Source: Agrypnia vestita (taxonomy: Eukaryota > Arthropoda > Insecta > Trichoptera > Phryganeidae). From it: a DNA stretch of 64,000 nucleotides. The stretch covers positions 101,568 to 165,567 of the forward strand of contig JADDOH010004219.1 of assembly GCA_016648135.1 (NCBI GenBank), read 5' to 3'. Position 1 is the stretch's first letter, and each line of letters begins with the position of its first letter. The notes beneath the pieces were generated by a model. That model worked only from the letters and a program-made list of their open reading frames with translations. It had not been told where the DNA came from and did not search any database. A program made the position numbers and the translations under genes. This document shows positions 47,201 to 57,037 of the stretch, piece by piece.

Positions 47201-50200
47201 GGCAGACTGGTCCTGACGACCAGAATTTGACGCAGGTTACCCCCAAAGTAGTTAGAACAAACATATATATGTATATATATATATATATATATATAGTATA
47301 TTTATAGAATATTGTAAAAAAAACATTATAATCAGCGATTAACAGCATATAATTTTTAACCACTGCACAATTTAGCGATGATATAAAATGGTCTTAAACT
47401 CCAAGAAAAAATTAAATGCATCGTCCCCAATGAGAAGAGACGTACCTTGATAATAGATGGGAGTCCCCTTCGGTCAGCGCTGGTTGCGTAGACGAATGTA
47501 TCCCGAGAGGACTGGCAATCGCAGATTCCTCCGTGACGCTCCAGAACACTCAGTAAATTCTCTTTGTCCGTATACTCTTGGGTGGACTGTGAAAGACAAA
47601 GTAAATCTAAAGAGGTAATTAATTTATTAGCCAAATATAGGACCTATATGGGCTATGGCTTTTAAAGATGTATTTTTACAGGATTGAGATGATTTAAATC
47701 AGCGATTTAAATCACGATTAAAACCAAGTGATTTTTTTTTAAATCAATCCTTTTTTAACTAACTAACCATCACGCTGTTTCTCCGCAGGGGTAGGCAGAG
47801 AGGATTGAACGCCACACACTTCTGTCCTGACACACCACTTTTGCTTAGGCCACCTTTATACAAGATCTACGGTTGTTGCGGCTTTTAACAGGGCCATCCT
47901 CAAATACTTGTAGTATCCGATCGTTCCAGGTCTTTCGCGGACGCCCTCTATTCCTGTTGCCTTCAACAGTCGCCTCATATATTTTCTTAACCGTCCTTTC
48001 CTCATTCATACTTTCCACATGACCAAACCATCTCAACACTCCTTTCTTTATTCTATCTAACACACTACAGCCAGTATTGCATTCACTTCTAATCCTTTTT
48101 TATTGCAACCAAATCAGTTAAAAAGTGTCAAGGGACTTCGCGAGCAAAAGTTGAGACTTTCACTGGAGTATTAGGCGATAAACAAGTCATACAGAAAATC
48201 GGCCCTATTGATTGGTGGGTAGCAATACAAAATATGAAAAAATGTATAACCGGAGAAGAATTGGATATAATTAAGCAACTGCTAAGTACAGTTGCTTCTT
48301 CCGCTGGGGTCGAAAGAATATTTTCGGCATTCAATTTGGTTCAAATTACAAAACTAATAAAAACATAACATCTAAGTTGCTATACATAAATAAATATAAG
48401 TGACTACGACTATGGTGAAACCCAAATAACCCAAAAAATATTATGTGCATTTGTTAATTTTAATGAAACTTTTTTATTTTCCTTGTTAATTTTTTATTAA
48501 ACATGGCAAATAAATAAGCTACTGTGTTTTTTAAAAAATTACTGACTTTTTAGAAGAACTAATTGATTTTTGTTAATTTTATTAATAATTAAAATAAACA
48601 AAAGTTATGTTGTGTTTTTTCTCAACAATAACTTAGAATTTAAAAAACTAACCCATAAAAAACAAGTTTTTATTGTACTCCCTTTCTTTGTAAAATATAA
48701 CAACAATTAAAGACGAATTAAAACATATAACATAACACTAAACTTACAGTAATTTAATATATTTCTAAAATGTCAGATGTTTTGAGCTTGATAAGACACT
48801 TCATGCTTTGAAGATTAAATTCTAAAAACATTTGTCAGTCAATTTAGATTTTCGAAATTTGTAGTGAAATACCTATATGTATACCGACGGAGTAACTCAA
48901 ATTTAGAAAATATTCCGCGACGTTATCGGGCCTATTCAAAACTATTAAAAATTTGAAAAATACAAAATTATACTATAATTACAATTATTTTTTAACGAAA
49001 ATTTGATAGATCTTCTGAAGGGTCAAAAATCGATCCAAAGTTTTTTCGACGGCAGGCAAGCAAGCAGACGCCACGAGTTAATATAAAGAGTGTTCGATAT
49101 TCATGACGTCACATTGGCACAGAAATTGATTCAAAAGAATATTGTTCTTTTCTTATGTGGCAACACTGATTGGCCCCTATAGAAAAATATCTTACACTCA
49201 GTAGTTCCAATTCTCTCTCTCGTTTCGACAAGGCTTTTGTTAAAAGCTCCAATTTTTTGTCTCGTTTTTTAATTGTACATTTTATAATTTTCGTCTAATT
49301 TCGTCTTCGCCGAACTTCGGGAGTAACGAAAGTTGGTGGCCAACCAAGTGAAACAGTTGTATGGTAAAGTTATATCGCATCGAGGGACGCCAAAACACAA
49401 AAAGGTGAGTCGAAACATCCTTTATTTCTCAATCAAAATACAGTCCACTTTTTTCCAATCTTTTCCCCACGTAAGCGGCGATTTTGTGTCGCGTACAAAG
49501 GGAGTAAAAAGGATTAGAATATTTAAAAAAAACTGATTTAAATCAAATAAATCCAATTTTTATTTTTCTTTAAAATCATGATTTTTATCAACCCTGATTT
49601 GTAATATACTCTTAAGATTGATTTCTTCCACAGCCAATTAAGAGTCATAACTTTGCTCTGTAGAGGGGTATCAGAAAAGTATACGTGTAGGAAAATATCT
49701 TACGCCGAATGCCAGTTTCTCCAGGAAGTGTGAAACTCCATTAGGGTACGCCACCTCAAAGCGAGATCCAGAGTTTATCACAACTGAAAATGAAAATATT
49801 ACATAATTACAGGCAATTTTTTGCTATCAGTGGTCGGATATCATCGTAAAACATAAAGTTACTTACAATTTGTGAGTAACTTAACATTTGTTTACGTCAT
49901 TAAGATTTCTGATTGATTCAATTCTTAAATTTCAAACCAGTCAAACTTAAAACATCAACATTGACGGCATTAAAATCTTATACAATAACTGTCGAGATAT
50001 CGAAATAGCAATACGGCGATTATTGTTAGTAAAAACAAAATTTACAGCTATCTTACTAAATATATATTTCCTTGTATTCAATCAACGTTTGAGTTCAATT
50101 TTCATGAGATCAATTTTATTTAGATTAATGCGTATTTATAGTGTACACCTACAAATTTATATTATTTAGCTACTTTAAATTTAGCAAATTTATATTATTC

Positions 50201-52255
50201 ATATCTCTACTTTTCCCTTACACACGAGTCTCTGACTCATAGAAAAAAAATACAAATATTTTTCTTTACTTTGAATTTTTAATTGTATCACTTTACAGGA
50301 GAGCAAAAGAAAGTTCTGTCTATCTGATTTTGTCAATGTTTATTTTATTATTAAACAATTTCCAAATTTGTTAATTCAAAACACATGTGGAAATTGTTTA
50401 ATAATAAAATAAAAATTGACAAAATCAGATTAACAAAACATTAATTTGCACTCATAATAACTAACGCCCTTTTGGCTTTCTACCCTCGATACATATTATT
50501 TATTGAATAAATTGAATTGAATTAATAATCCATACCCCCCACAGTGCAGAACTGTCCGAACCTCCTCTCCGATGCAACCTTTAATCCATTAGCTAGAGTT
50601 GTGACCTGCGTCCGACTGCTTTCTTCCGAACGTGGGTCTGCATACACAGCCTCCGGTATCCCGGGTATGGTGTGCGTGAGGGGCGGCAGCGGAGTGACAA
50701 TCTCCTTGGAGGGGATGTTCACTGTGCCCTCCTCAGTTTTCTGTGTCTTGCTGAACTGCCGGCGAGTCCATTTCAAAGAGTTTATGCTGTAAAAATGATA
50801 GAAAGGTATATTTTAAATACAATAAAATTATACATATATCAATATCATTAATCTTTAATAGCGTTGGTGCCAGATAAATAAGACAATCGGATTAGTGTGT
50901 GTATTACAGGGCGTAGTACGCACATAGTCATGGTATTGGTGCCTCGCGCGTGAATGGGTAACATCCCACATGAGCGTGTTTCCTTAGTACCCCGTCAACA
51001 TTTGAATTGGGTAGACATTTTTAACTTGCTAAAAACACAATATTCGCAATGTCTGAAGTCTGTAACTTAGGAAAGCGGAAACCATCATCGGACCAAACTA
51101 AAGAATTTATATTAAATGTATACAAATATTTGAATGAATTACACAAAACCAACACAGTAAGTATTATATTTACTTGCATATATCGTATTTTTTGGTTCCT
51201 TGCCAAATTTATTAAGAATAATTTGAAATTAATTGTGGACGTTCCGTTGCCGATGTTTCAGATCCTGATGCAGAGTCTATCTCCGGTTATAATTTATAAG
51301 TAAATGATAATATGGGTATCCGTTCAATGGATGTTGGCTATGAGAACATTATTTACTGCGGCCCGGAACAGCTCTACAGTAGATGTTTTGAAAGGTTTGT
51401 TTAGATTTTGTTTGATTTGATTATTATGAAAACATATTCATCATCTCGGATTGCACGATTTAGACCCGTGCCGTGCAAACGAGCTCCCTGCGGAACATCG
51501 GATTTATTTACGGACTTTTTAATTTTTTTCATCTGTTCCAGGCCCGAGACGTATATACGTCGGAGTGCCTCCCGAATGCAAGACATGTGCATGGACCGGA
51601 TTTAATTAAATCCTCGTAAATTTTTAAAAAAAGTAGAGGAGCTCATAACGGTGCCCTTAATGTTTCTTTTCAAACACAAGGATACTGCTACGGCAAAATT
51701 ATTATGGTATGTGTACACAAATGAGACTTTTACATTGCATTTCAGAAATTTGACAGTAAATGCTGCTATACTTAATGATAATAGAATGAATAACGAATTA
51801 CAGGTATTTTTCTGTGTACACAATACCATGAATAACGAATAACAGGTATTTTTCTGTGTACAAACTACGAATGACAAGTTGCTCTGCGGTTAAATAAAAC
51901 TTGTAAAACAGAAAAATGTATATATTGTATACCCAGTCAAAATTATACATTTATGAAAAGAACTGATCACAAAAAATGCGGTTCACGAAGACTTTCGATA
52001 TACATGTAAATCGAAAAACATAAATACTAATAAAAACTTAGAAGTGTTATTCTAAAACTCATCAAACAGTTTAAAAAGATGGAACCAAACACATAATGAT
52101 TTTTTCAATTATGATTTCTCAGACACTAAAAAGACATCCTTAACATTTTCCATTTCATTGCAGTAAGTTACATCATTTGTAAATAACACTACTCACCCAT
52201 CTCTGGTTTTTAATATCCTTCCTCCAATAGTTCGCAAGTCGAACAACAAAGCCAT
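35267..52255 (-). CDS. PMPCA: Mitochondrial processing peptidase alpha subunit
   Basis: Non-catalytic, substrate-recognising partner of the beta subunit; removes presequences from imported proteins in the matrix. Twelve exons (5' to 3'): 52197-52255, 50536-50786, 49704-49783, 47446-47586, 46511-46648, 45703-45840, 44389-44523, 44184-44256, 43247-43379, 42363-42528, 41499-41631, 35267-35412. They total 1593 nt, 530 residues, near the usual ~525. All introns are GT-AG and frame is continuous. The N-terminus [20 protein letters not shown] suits a presequence. HFLEKLAF (about 122-129) replaces the catalytic HxxEH of the beta subunit, as expected for alpha. The glycine-rich substrate loop [15 protein letters not shown] is at about 358-372. 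[20 protein letters not shown] and the ending [12 protein letters not shown] follow. Intron 11 is 6.1 kb and repeat-filled. Confidence 0.97.
36842..37467 (-). mobile_element. Harbinger-type element with transposase remnant
   Basis: Near-perfect inverted ends AGGGTACGCGCGCACTAGCG with GC-rich arms reaching CGCCGCGCGGCG. TTA lies at the left flank (36839-36841) and at 37467-37469, one base offset from the symmetrical end. The minus strand encodes [20 protein letters not shown], the start of a PIF/Harbinger (DDE_Tnp_4) transposase; the rest is deleted. Third level of the nest. Confidence 0.82.
37795..37884 (+). pseudogene. Tigger/pogo transposase N-terminal remnant
   Basis: ATG to TAA, 29 residues, containing [20 protein letters not shown]. 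This resembles the first helix of the pogo/CENP-B helix-turn-helix (K-x-x-LEIIKDVEKG). It is cut short by a stop. Support comes mostly from its place inside a Tigger/pogo element. Confidence 0.5.
38840..40770. other. PMPCA intron 11 DNA, unassigned
   Basis: No exon recognised. The flank near 38850-38905 (GACAACAAAGTTTGCATTTT) recurs near 63080. A small frame at 40422-40619 has no recognisable domain. Confidence 0.45.
40850..40900 (-). ncRNA. Hammerhead ribozyme-like motif, family 2, left arm
   Basis: Minus strand: CTGATGA (40885-40891), U, stem II GACGC/GCGTC with loop AGTAA, GAAA (40865-40868), self-complementary AACGTT, then C (predicted cut). Helix I can form from TTA/TAA beside the core. 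Confidence 0.63.
41255..41305 (+). ncRNA. Hammerhead ribozyme-like motif, family 2, right arm
   Basis: CTGAAGA 41266-41272 (N7 = A, allowed), stem II GACGC/GCGTC, GAAA 41289-41292, then ATGTTA. Helix III has decayed from AACGTT to AATGTT, so one pair is a G-U wobble. Confidence 0.55.
42725..43140 (-). mobile_element. Non-LTR retrotransposon ORF2 C-terminal remnant
   Basis: The minus strand reads [15 protein letters not shown], then [40 protein letters not shown] and [20 protein letters not shown]. This is the same conserved tail plan as the 21104 and 47757 fragments but a different family. Frameshifts are present. Lies in PMPCA intron 9, same strand as the gene. Confidence 0.75.
43400..44180. 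other. PMPCA intron 8
   Basis: AT-rich; no feature supported. The plus-strand frame at 43779-44021 has no domain I recognise. Confidence 0.45.
44700..44785 (-). mobile_element. Candidate tRNA-derived SINE fragment
   Basis: The minus strand runs from TAGTAGCTTGTTGGTTATGA (A-box-like) to CACGAGTTCCAACC (B-box-like), with spacing like a tRNA head. Similar in plan to 10999. In PMPCA intron 6. Confidence 0.4.
44805..45560. mobile_element. Decayed longer Tigger/pogo copy
   Basis: The left part (44820-45012) and right part (about 45465-45560) match the two sides of the 397-bp MITE family (GCGAAATTCGC, TATTTATTATGCTAATGCAA, then ATTTATGGCGCAAGG and TCGGGGTTTT). The middle (45013-45460) shares an internal segment with 32422-32530. 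In PMPCA intron 6. Confidence 0.65.
45972..46101. mobile_element. Short MITE with CATAGATTTT core, copy
   Basis: Begins AGGGCTGATTGTTTGATCAG, contains TTTCCACCAATCAACC and GTAAAAATCTAT, and ends ATCAAATAACTG. Lies in PMPCA intron 5. Confidence 0.6.
46785..46850. repeat. TA/GATA microsatellite
   Basis: A run of AT dinucleotides interspersed with GATATATATA units, in PMPCA intron 4. Another TA run is at about 47262-47295. Confidence 0.85.
46900..47240 (+). mobile_element. Penelope-like 3' fragment (third family), tentative
   Basis: A frame reads [15 protein letters not shown], then [20 protein letters not shown] and KQLIDKAP, stopping at 47168-47170 inside a hammerhead-like motif. The order (ORF end, then ribozyme) is that of the PLE copies here, but no RT or endonuclease motif is present. 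It is bounded by microsatellites. Confidence 0.4.
47162..47206 (+). ncRNA. Hammerhead ribozyme-like motif (CTGAAGA type)
   Basis: CTGAAGA 47167-47173, U, a 6-bp stem II GAACAG/CTGTTC, GAAA 47193-47196, then UGU and C (predicted cut), then GGC. GCC before the core can pair with GGC after the cut. Helix III would be two pairs, one G-U. The overlapping ORF ends in the core. Confidence 0.5.
47679..49596 (+). mobile_element. hAT-family transposon, decayed
   Basis: Ends CAGGATTGAGATGATTTAAA and, inverted, CAGGGTTGATAAAAATCATG. The 8-bp flanks (TATTTTTA and ATTTGTAA) are only similar. The plus strand at about 48199-48350 encodes [10 protein letters not shown] and [20 protein letters not shown], the C-terminal dimerisation motif of hAT transposases. 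A non-LTR fragment is inserted at 47757-48063. In PMPCA intron 3. Confidence 0.85.
47757..48063 (-). mobile_element. Non-LTR retrotransposon ORF2 C-terminus, copy 2
   Basis: [20 protein letters not shown] and [20 protein letters not shown], nearly the same as 21104-21431 and with the same tandem GTTAGTTAGTTA-like 3' tail. A deletion has removed part of the end relative to copy 1. Nested in the hAT element. Confidence 0.85.
50322..50430. repeat. 109-bp hairpin with 43-bp arms
   Basis: ATCTGATTTTGTCAATGTTT (50322 onward) is the inverse of the arm ending at 50430, with one or two mismatches and a 23-nt loop. Probably a minimal foldback MITE. In PMPCA intron 2's 3' side, beside exon 2. Confidence 0.7.
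51049..51160 (+). pseudogene. Possible IS630/Tc1-type transposase N-terminal fragment
   Basis: Reads [20 protein letters not shown] and is followed by an ACA/gtaagt donor-like site. The pattern (basic residues, then I-x-x-VY-x-x-L) resembles the helix-turn-helix starts at 24217 and 32258. Weak evidence. In PMPCA intron 1. Confidence 0.35.
51785..51862. repeat. Tandem duplication of ~40 bp
   Basis: ATGAATAACGAATTACAGGT followed by ATTTTTCTGTGTACA occurs twice in a row with minor differences, in PMPCA intron 1. Confidence 0.8.
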
Positions 52256-54023
52256 AAGTGCGTTTTAAATTTAAATACTTTCACTGGATAATTTTATTAC
52301 ACTTTTGGTTATATTTCTGCACATAACCAAAAAACGTCTAAATCAGACTATCTATCTACGTTATTTTATTTTCTTTACGTCTTTCAAAAATGATATTTAT
52401 AATTTTTCTGTGACTAGACGTAGAATCCATAGATAGAATCATAGAGATCATAAACAAGTTAGAAAAATATTTATTTTATTCTATGCACTCTAGTGATGCT
52501 AAGTTTAATTCAGTTCATTGAACTGTAGTTCATCATACATCAAAGAATTTCTCATTTTAATCGGTCATTGTATACCAAACGGTACATGTACGAGTGGTGA
52601 CGGGTTGGGGGGGATTAATCAAAAAGTTAAAATTTAGGGGTGGATATGCGAAAGAAAAGAGGTGTTGTCTCCACATTGATTTACTTCCAAAATACCTTGT
52701 GGCCTGGCTCGAGTGGGTATTTACAATGTCCTCACTCAGCCAGTTCAGTGGTGAGGGCAAACATTTATCCCCTCTACTCTTTCATATTTTAAACAATATG
52801 AGAGTTCGGTAAGACCTCGATACCGTACAGGAGTTTACACAGTGTATGACATCAGTAACTTCGGTACCGTACTGGAGTCACCTGTACATGAAGAATATAA
52901 AATACATAAGGTTTAAAAGACACATTTCAGGGTTGCAAATAAAATCTGGATTTTCATGCCGATTTCTGAAATACCGTGCACGGTGCTCAAATCCTGAACG
53001 GAATAGATAATATATGGGAGTACGTATTTAAAGTATTTAAATCCGCAAAATACTGCATTCATTTGTAAATATTAAAAAAAAATGTAAAATTTGACAATTA
53101 ACTTGTACTGGAACATAGAAGATAAAAATAAAAATTAACGATGGAAATCCTTCCGGGGAACGCTATTTCACTTAATTCCATGAATTATTGAGATCTTAAA
53201 GATCAACAGGCGAAAGAATTGTTAAATTTTCGAACCGATCACATATATATTTTTGGTCCTTACCGAAACTAAAATAAATAATTAATAATAAGGGTGTCGT
53301 TCAGGACCCCCATATTTTTAATTGAAATGATTTCCTTTATTTCAATTTCGACTGTAGGGGTGTCAAGTACATATTATGCATATGGTATGAAGGCTTATGA
53401 TGTACTTTTTCCTTGGATTTCAATAGGGAAATTTTCCTTTTTTTAAATAGAATAATCTTTACTTTAAAGAATTAAAGAATAGAAGACGAGCGCCCTCCAC
53501 TTACGGGCACCGTCTATTATTCGGTGCAGTCGTGGCTCTGCGACTTACCGGTATCATACATAAATTAGTCACAGAGGAAGGAATGGCAGGAGGTGTAAAT
53601 TAGGCGCGGTATTCGAGGTCCACACAGTTTAATATACACACAGTCAAAGGCAAGGTATTATAGTATTTACAGAAAATTCAATTATTATAATAGGCGAAAG
53701 AAAATATTCAAACAACACTTACAATTTCCAAAAAAAAAAATTTTTTTGAAGAGAAGCTAAAATTTAAACACATTCCACAATGATAGGTATATGAAAGAAA
53801 AGGAACAGAAAATTACTTAATCTGCTTCCCTGAGGAAGATTACTTGGAGAAAAGTTAAGTTAGTTTAAAATTCGAAATTATCTAATTAATATTTAAAAAA
53901 AAAACAACATAGAAATGTACAATCTACTTACTCATTAATACTACATTAATTAAATTCAAACTATCTAATTAATTTTATGGATAAAAGGAAAAGCAAGTAC
54001 AAAAATTATATTCTACTTATTAA
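52256..54023. other. Upstream of PMPCA, intergenic
   Basis: Contains the presumed PMPCA promoter. No specific element or gene is recognised. The two phrases GGGGTGTCAAG / GGGTGTCGTTCAGG near 53290-53360 are noted but not interpretable. Confidence 0.4.
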
Positions 54024-54600
54024 CTAGCTTATGCGAAAACAATCACTATTAAAACAAATGTCTCTGCAAAAATCTCGATTGTTATATACATAAAAAGAGT
54101 ACTTAAAGCGTTGGGCGTTTCTTCGACTTGGCTCGCCCTTTCGCTGAGGGCTCTCCACTCCCGATTTCACTTCAGCTTCACCTCTCAACTCCCGATCTCG
54201 GTCTGACTGTGACCTCACTTTTCCTGCTTCACTTTCTGATTCACGTCCATAACCACGACCCGTACTTCGGATCGCCTCTCGATTCGCAACTGATTCACTT
54301 CCGACTCGCACTCCTCCGAATCTCGATCGCAACTTGCTTCCTCCGAACCCCGATCGCAACTGATTCACTTGAAGCTGGCTGCCCCTCATATTATACTCTG
54401 CTCAAACGGGGTGTGAGCCTTCGAGTCTACAGGGCAGCGCCCTCCAAGTTCGCCATTGGGTTAATCTTCTTCGTCTGTCTCGTCATTGGTTCCCGTGCCG
54501 ATCTCTCTTCCTTGGTTGGACCAGCGCGTCGTCACCCTGGATTTCCTTCTCGGCCACGCCCCCGGTGACTTCCTCAGTCTTTCCGTCTCCTGGCCATGTA
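54024..54600. other. GC-rich, Arg/Ser/Gly-rich open region, unassigned
   Basis: A minus-strand frame (54024-54389) reads as low-complexity Arg/Ser/Gly (GRESESEAGK, SGVESPQRKG). It contains imperfect repeats of CGATCGCAACTGATTCACTT. Composition differs from the AT-rich surroundings, so it may be part of a mobile element or an unknown gene. There is no homologue I can name. Confidence 0.25.
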
Positions 54601-54668
54601 CAGAGCTCGTTTTTCCTTTTTAGCGGCTCCCGTGCCTACGCCAGCCATAACTATTCCTTTTTTGTATA

Positions 54669-54805
54669 GTTCAATTTCTTTTTAAATTCTTTTATAATTA
54701 AATTTATAATCAAATTTATAATCAAACTTATAATTAAATTTATAATTAAATTTTATAATTAACTTTATAATTAAATTCTATAATTAATTTTTTTTTATAA
54801 TTATA
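54669..54805. repeat. AT-rich minisatellite, unit ~11-13 bp
   Basis: Repeated TTTATAATTAAA / TTTATAATCAAA units, about ten in a row with drift. Confidence 0.85.
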
Positions 54806-56890
54806 TTTCCAGTTAAATTTCTTTTAATTTCATTTCTTCTGGACCAACAATTACATAGAGAAAAAAAATCGTAAGTTAAACCAAAAGTAAAAAAAAACTA
54901 ACAAGTATAGTCCTTACAAATCAATTTTTTTGACGCCTTAATAATATTACATAGGCAGTATTTGAAACAAAAGAATACGGTCCACTCTTTCCACATATTT
55001 GAGCAAATAATCTATTCATATTGATTAAAAGCACTGAGTCAGTGTCTCATTAAATTCGTTTCTCCTTTTGAGATCTAAAAGAAGGTTATTGATTTTAAAA
55101 TAATTAGGTATATCCTCTATATGTCTGTAGGAAAGGGATCCGTCGATAAAACATAAGTTAGCATATTTTTCCTAAACCCAAAACAATTCAATATTCACAT
55201 AGAATTTAATAAATAACACAGTCTCACTCATTACAAACTTATATCACTCTAACGATTAATTATAATTATTAAACATACAGTAGGTATAATTTTACTGTCT
55301 ACCAAAATCATTACAGCACGCATAGAATAAATCACATTTGACTTAATATAGAAGGACATCTCGAGGTGTTTTCAATTTTGATTAAAACTAAATCATAACA
55401 TTAAGCAATTATTACAACTATACAAAGTAGCCATTTTATCGACGATTTAATCTTACAAAAAAAACTATAGATATATGTTTAGTTTTCTTTAATTCAAAAT
55501 TAATCCATTCCGGCATTTCACCAATTTGTATTCATTAATTGGCAGTTCCAATTTACACGGTTTTCAGATAAAAAATCTTTCAGCCTTTTGTAGATTAAAA
55601 TCTTACTCTTAATTATATCTTTTAAAATAAAAGCGTTTTGACGAGTCATTCAATAATAATTAATAATAACATTTGCCACAATATTTTAGGTACAGATATA
55701 AGAGATTATACTTACATTTTATTTTACATAGTTACAAGTTACATCGTCTATCACACACCTATATGTATTTTCACATTACAATAAATTTTGATTAGAAAAG
55801 CAAAAAAATAGCTATTACGAATATTAATAATAAAAAAATCCTGATTCTACACAGTATATTTATATGATATCTTGTATTTATTTTATTAATTTATAGGTTT
55901 CTTACTTTCCATTGACTTTGTTTCCTTTTTTTTGTGTGTGTTAAATGATACATCAAGTCTGCGTGTACCTATTGTCGTTGCGTAATTAATTGCTTTTTGT
56001 TTTGGGATCATGGCGTCGTAATTACTCTCGCTTTCAAAGTTAAATTTACCTATACATCACACATAATATATCATCGATATATAATATATATTACTGGGGA
56101 CATTAAATCGTTAGTTGAATTATTAAATTATTATTAGTTATATAACCGATACCTCTCCTCCCAATTATTGATAAATCATCTGGGAATTTAGTAATAGATT
56201 TCAAACACCTAGGCATAATCTTTTCTCTGTTCCCGCCAGCTGCTTGGTAATAGATGGGATTTTCTCCCCATTCCCTTGGGACGATTTATTCGGAAATATT
56301 ATTATATCGCCGGTTCCAGAAAAAACCTTTGTAAACCAATTTATTTGTAATTCTAAAATATTTTTCTGTGTCGGCAAACGTTTTATTGCACCGGCCGTCA
56401 GGAATTTTAAAATGTCCCCAAACATCCCGACCTATTGTTTTCTAAAAGGTTGTCTATCTATATCCTCTATCATGGCTCGGGTTTTATGATGCAGCCGGTT
56501 TGCCTCCCCGGGAAAGTTACCACTTACTGTTTTCTAACAGAGGACCGCAATTCTGACATCGCACGTGCGCCCATTCCTATTGTTAAAAGCGGTGCCGACA
56601 AGCTCTGCTTGTCATAAAACTATGTTAATCCTATTATTCCTTGCACGTATCAACAAAATATTATCTCTGAAAACCCCATTTTAATTTATTTTAAAGTCAG
56701 TTCCCCGACTTATTTATTTGTATTACGGTGGCCGGGCAAATCCTGTGTAGTGAAGCGACCATCTGTCAAAGCAATTATTGGAATGTGGATCCGCGTCATG
56801 TTCGCCGTCGATTCTATGGGAATTAATCCTCCACGGTAGTGATAACTATATCAAAGTACTAATCGTAATTTATTTGTCACTATAGCCGTA
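54806..56890. other. Intergenic DNA
   Basis: AT-rich. The less AT-rich part at about 56200-56620 has short open frames on both strands without a recognisable domain. Confidence 0.4.
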
Positions 56891-57037
56891 AAAGTTTGAC
56901 ATTTATATCGTGAATCATTATAAGAGTATTGTCTATGGTTATTTACCACGCTTTGTAAAAGTTGGGTTATATTGTTATATATCAGTTATACTTTGACGTG
57001 ACAGTTGTAACACAACTTTACAATACAAATAAATAAA

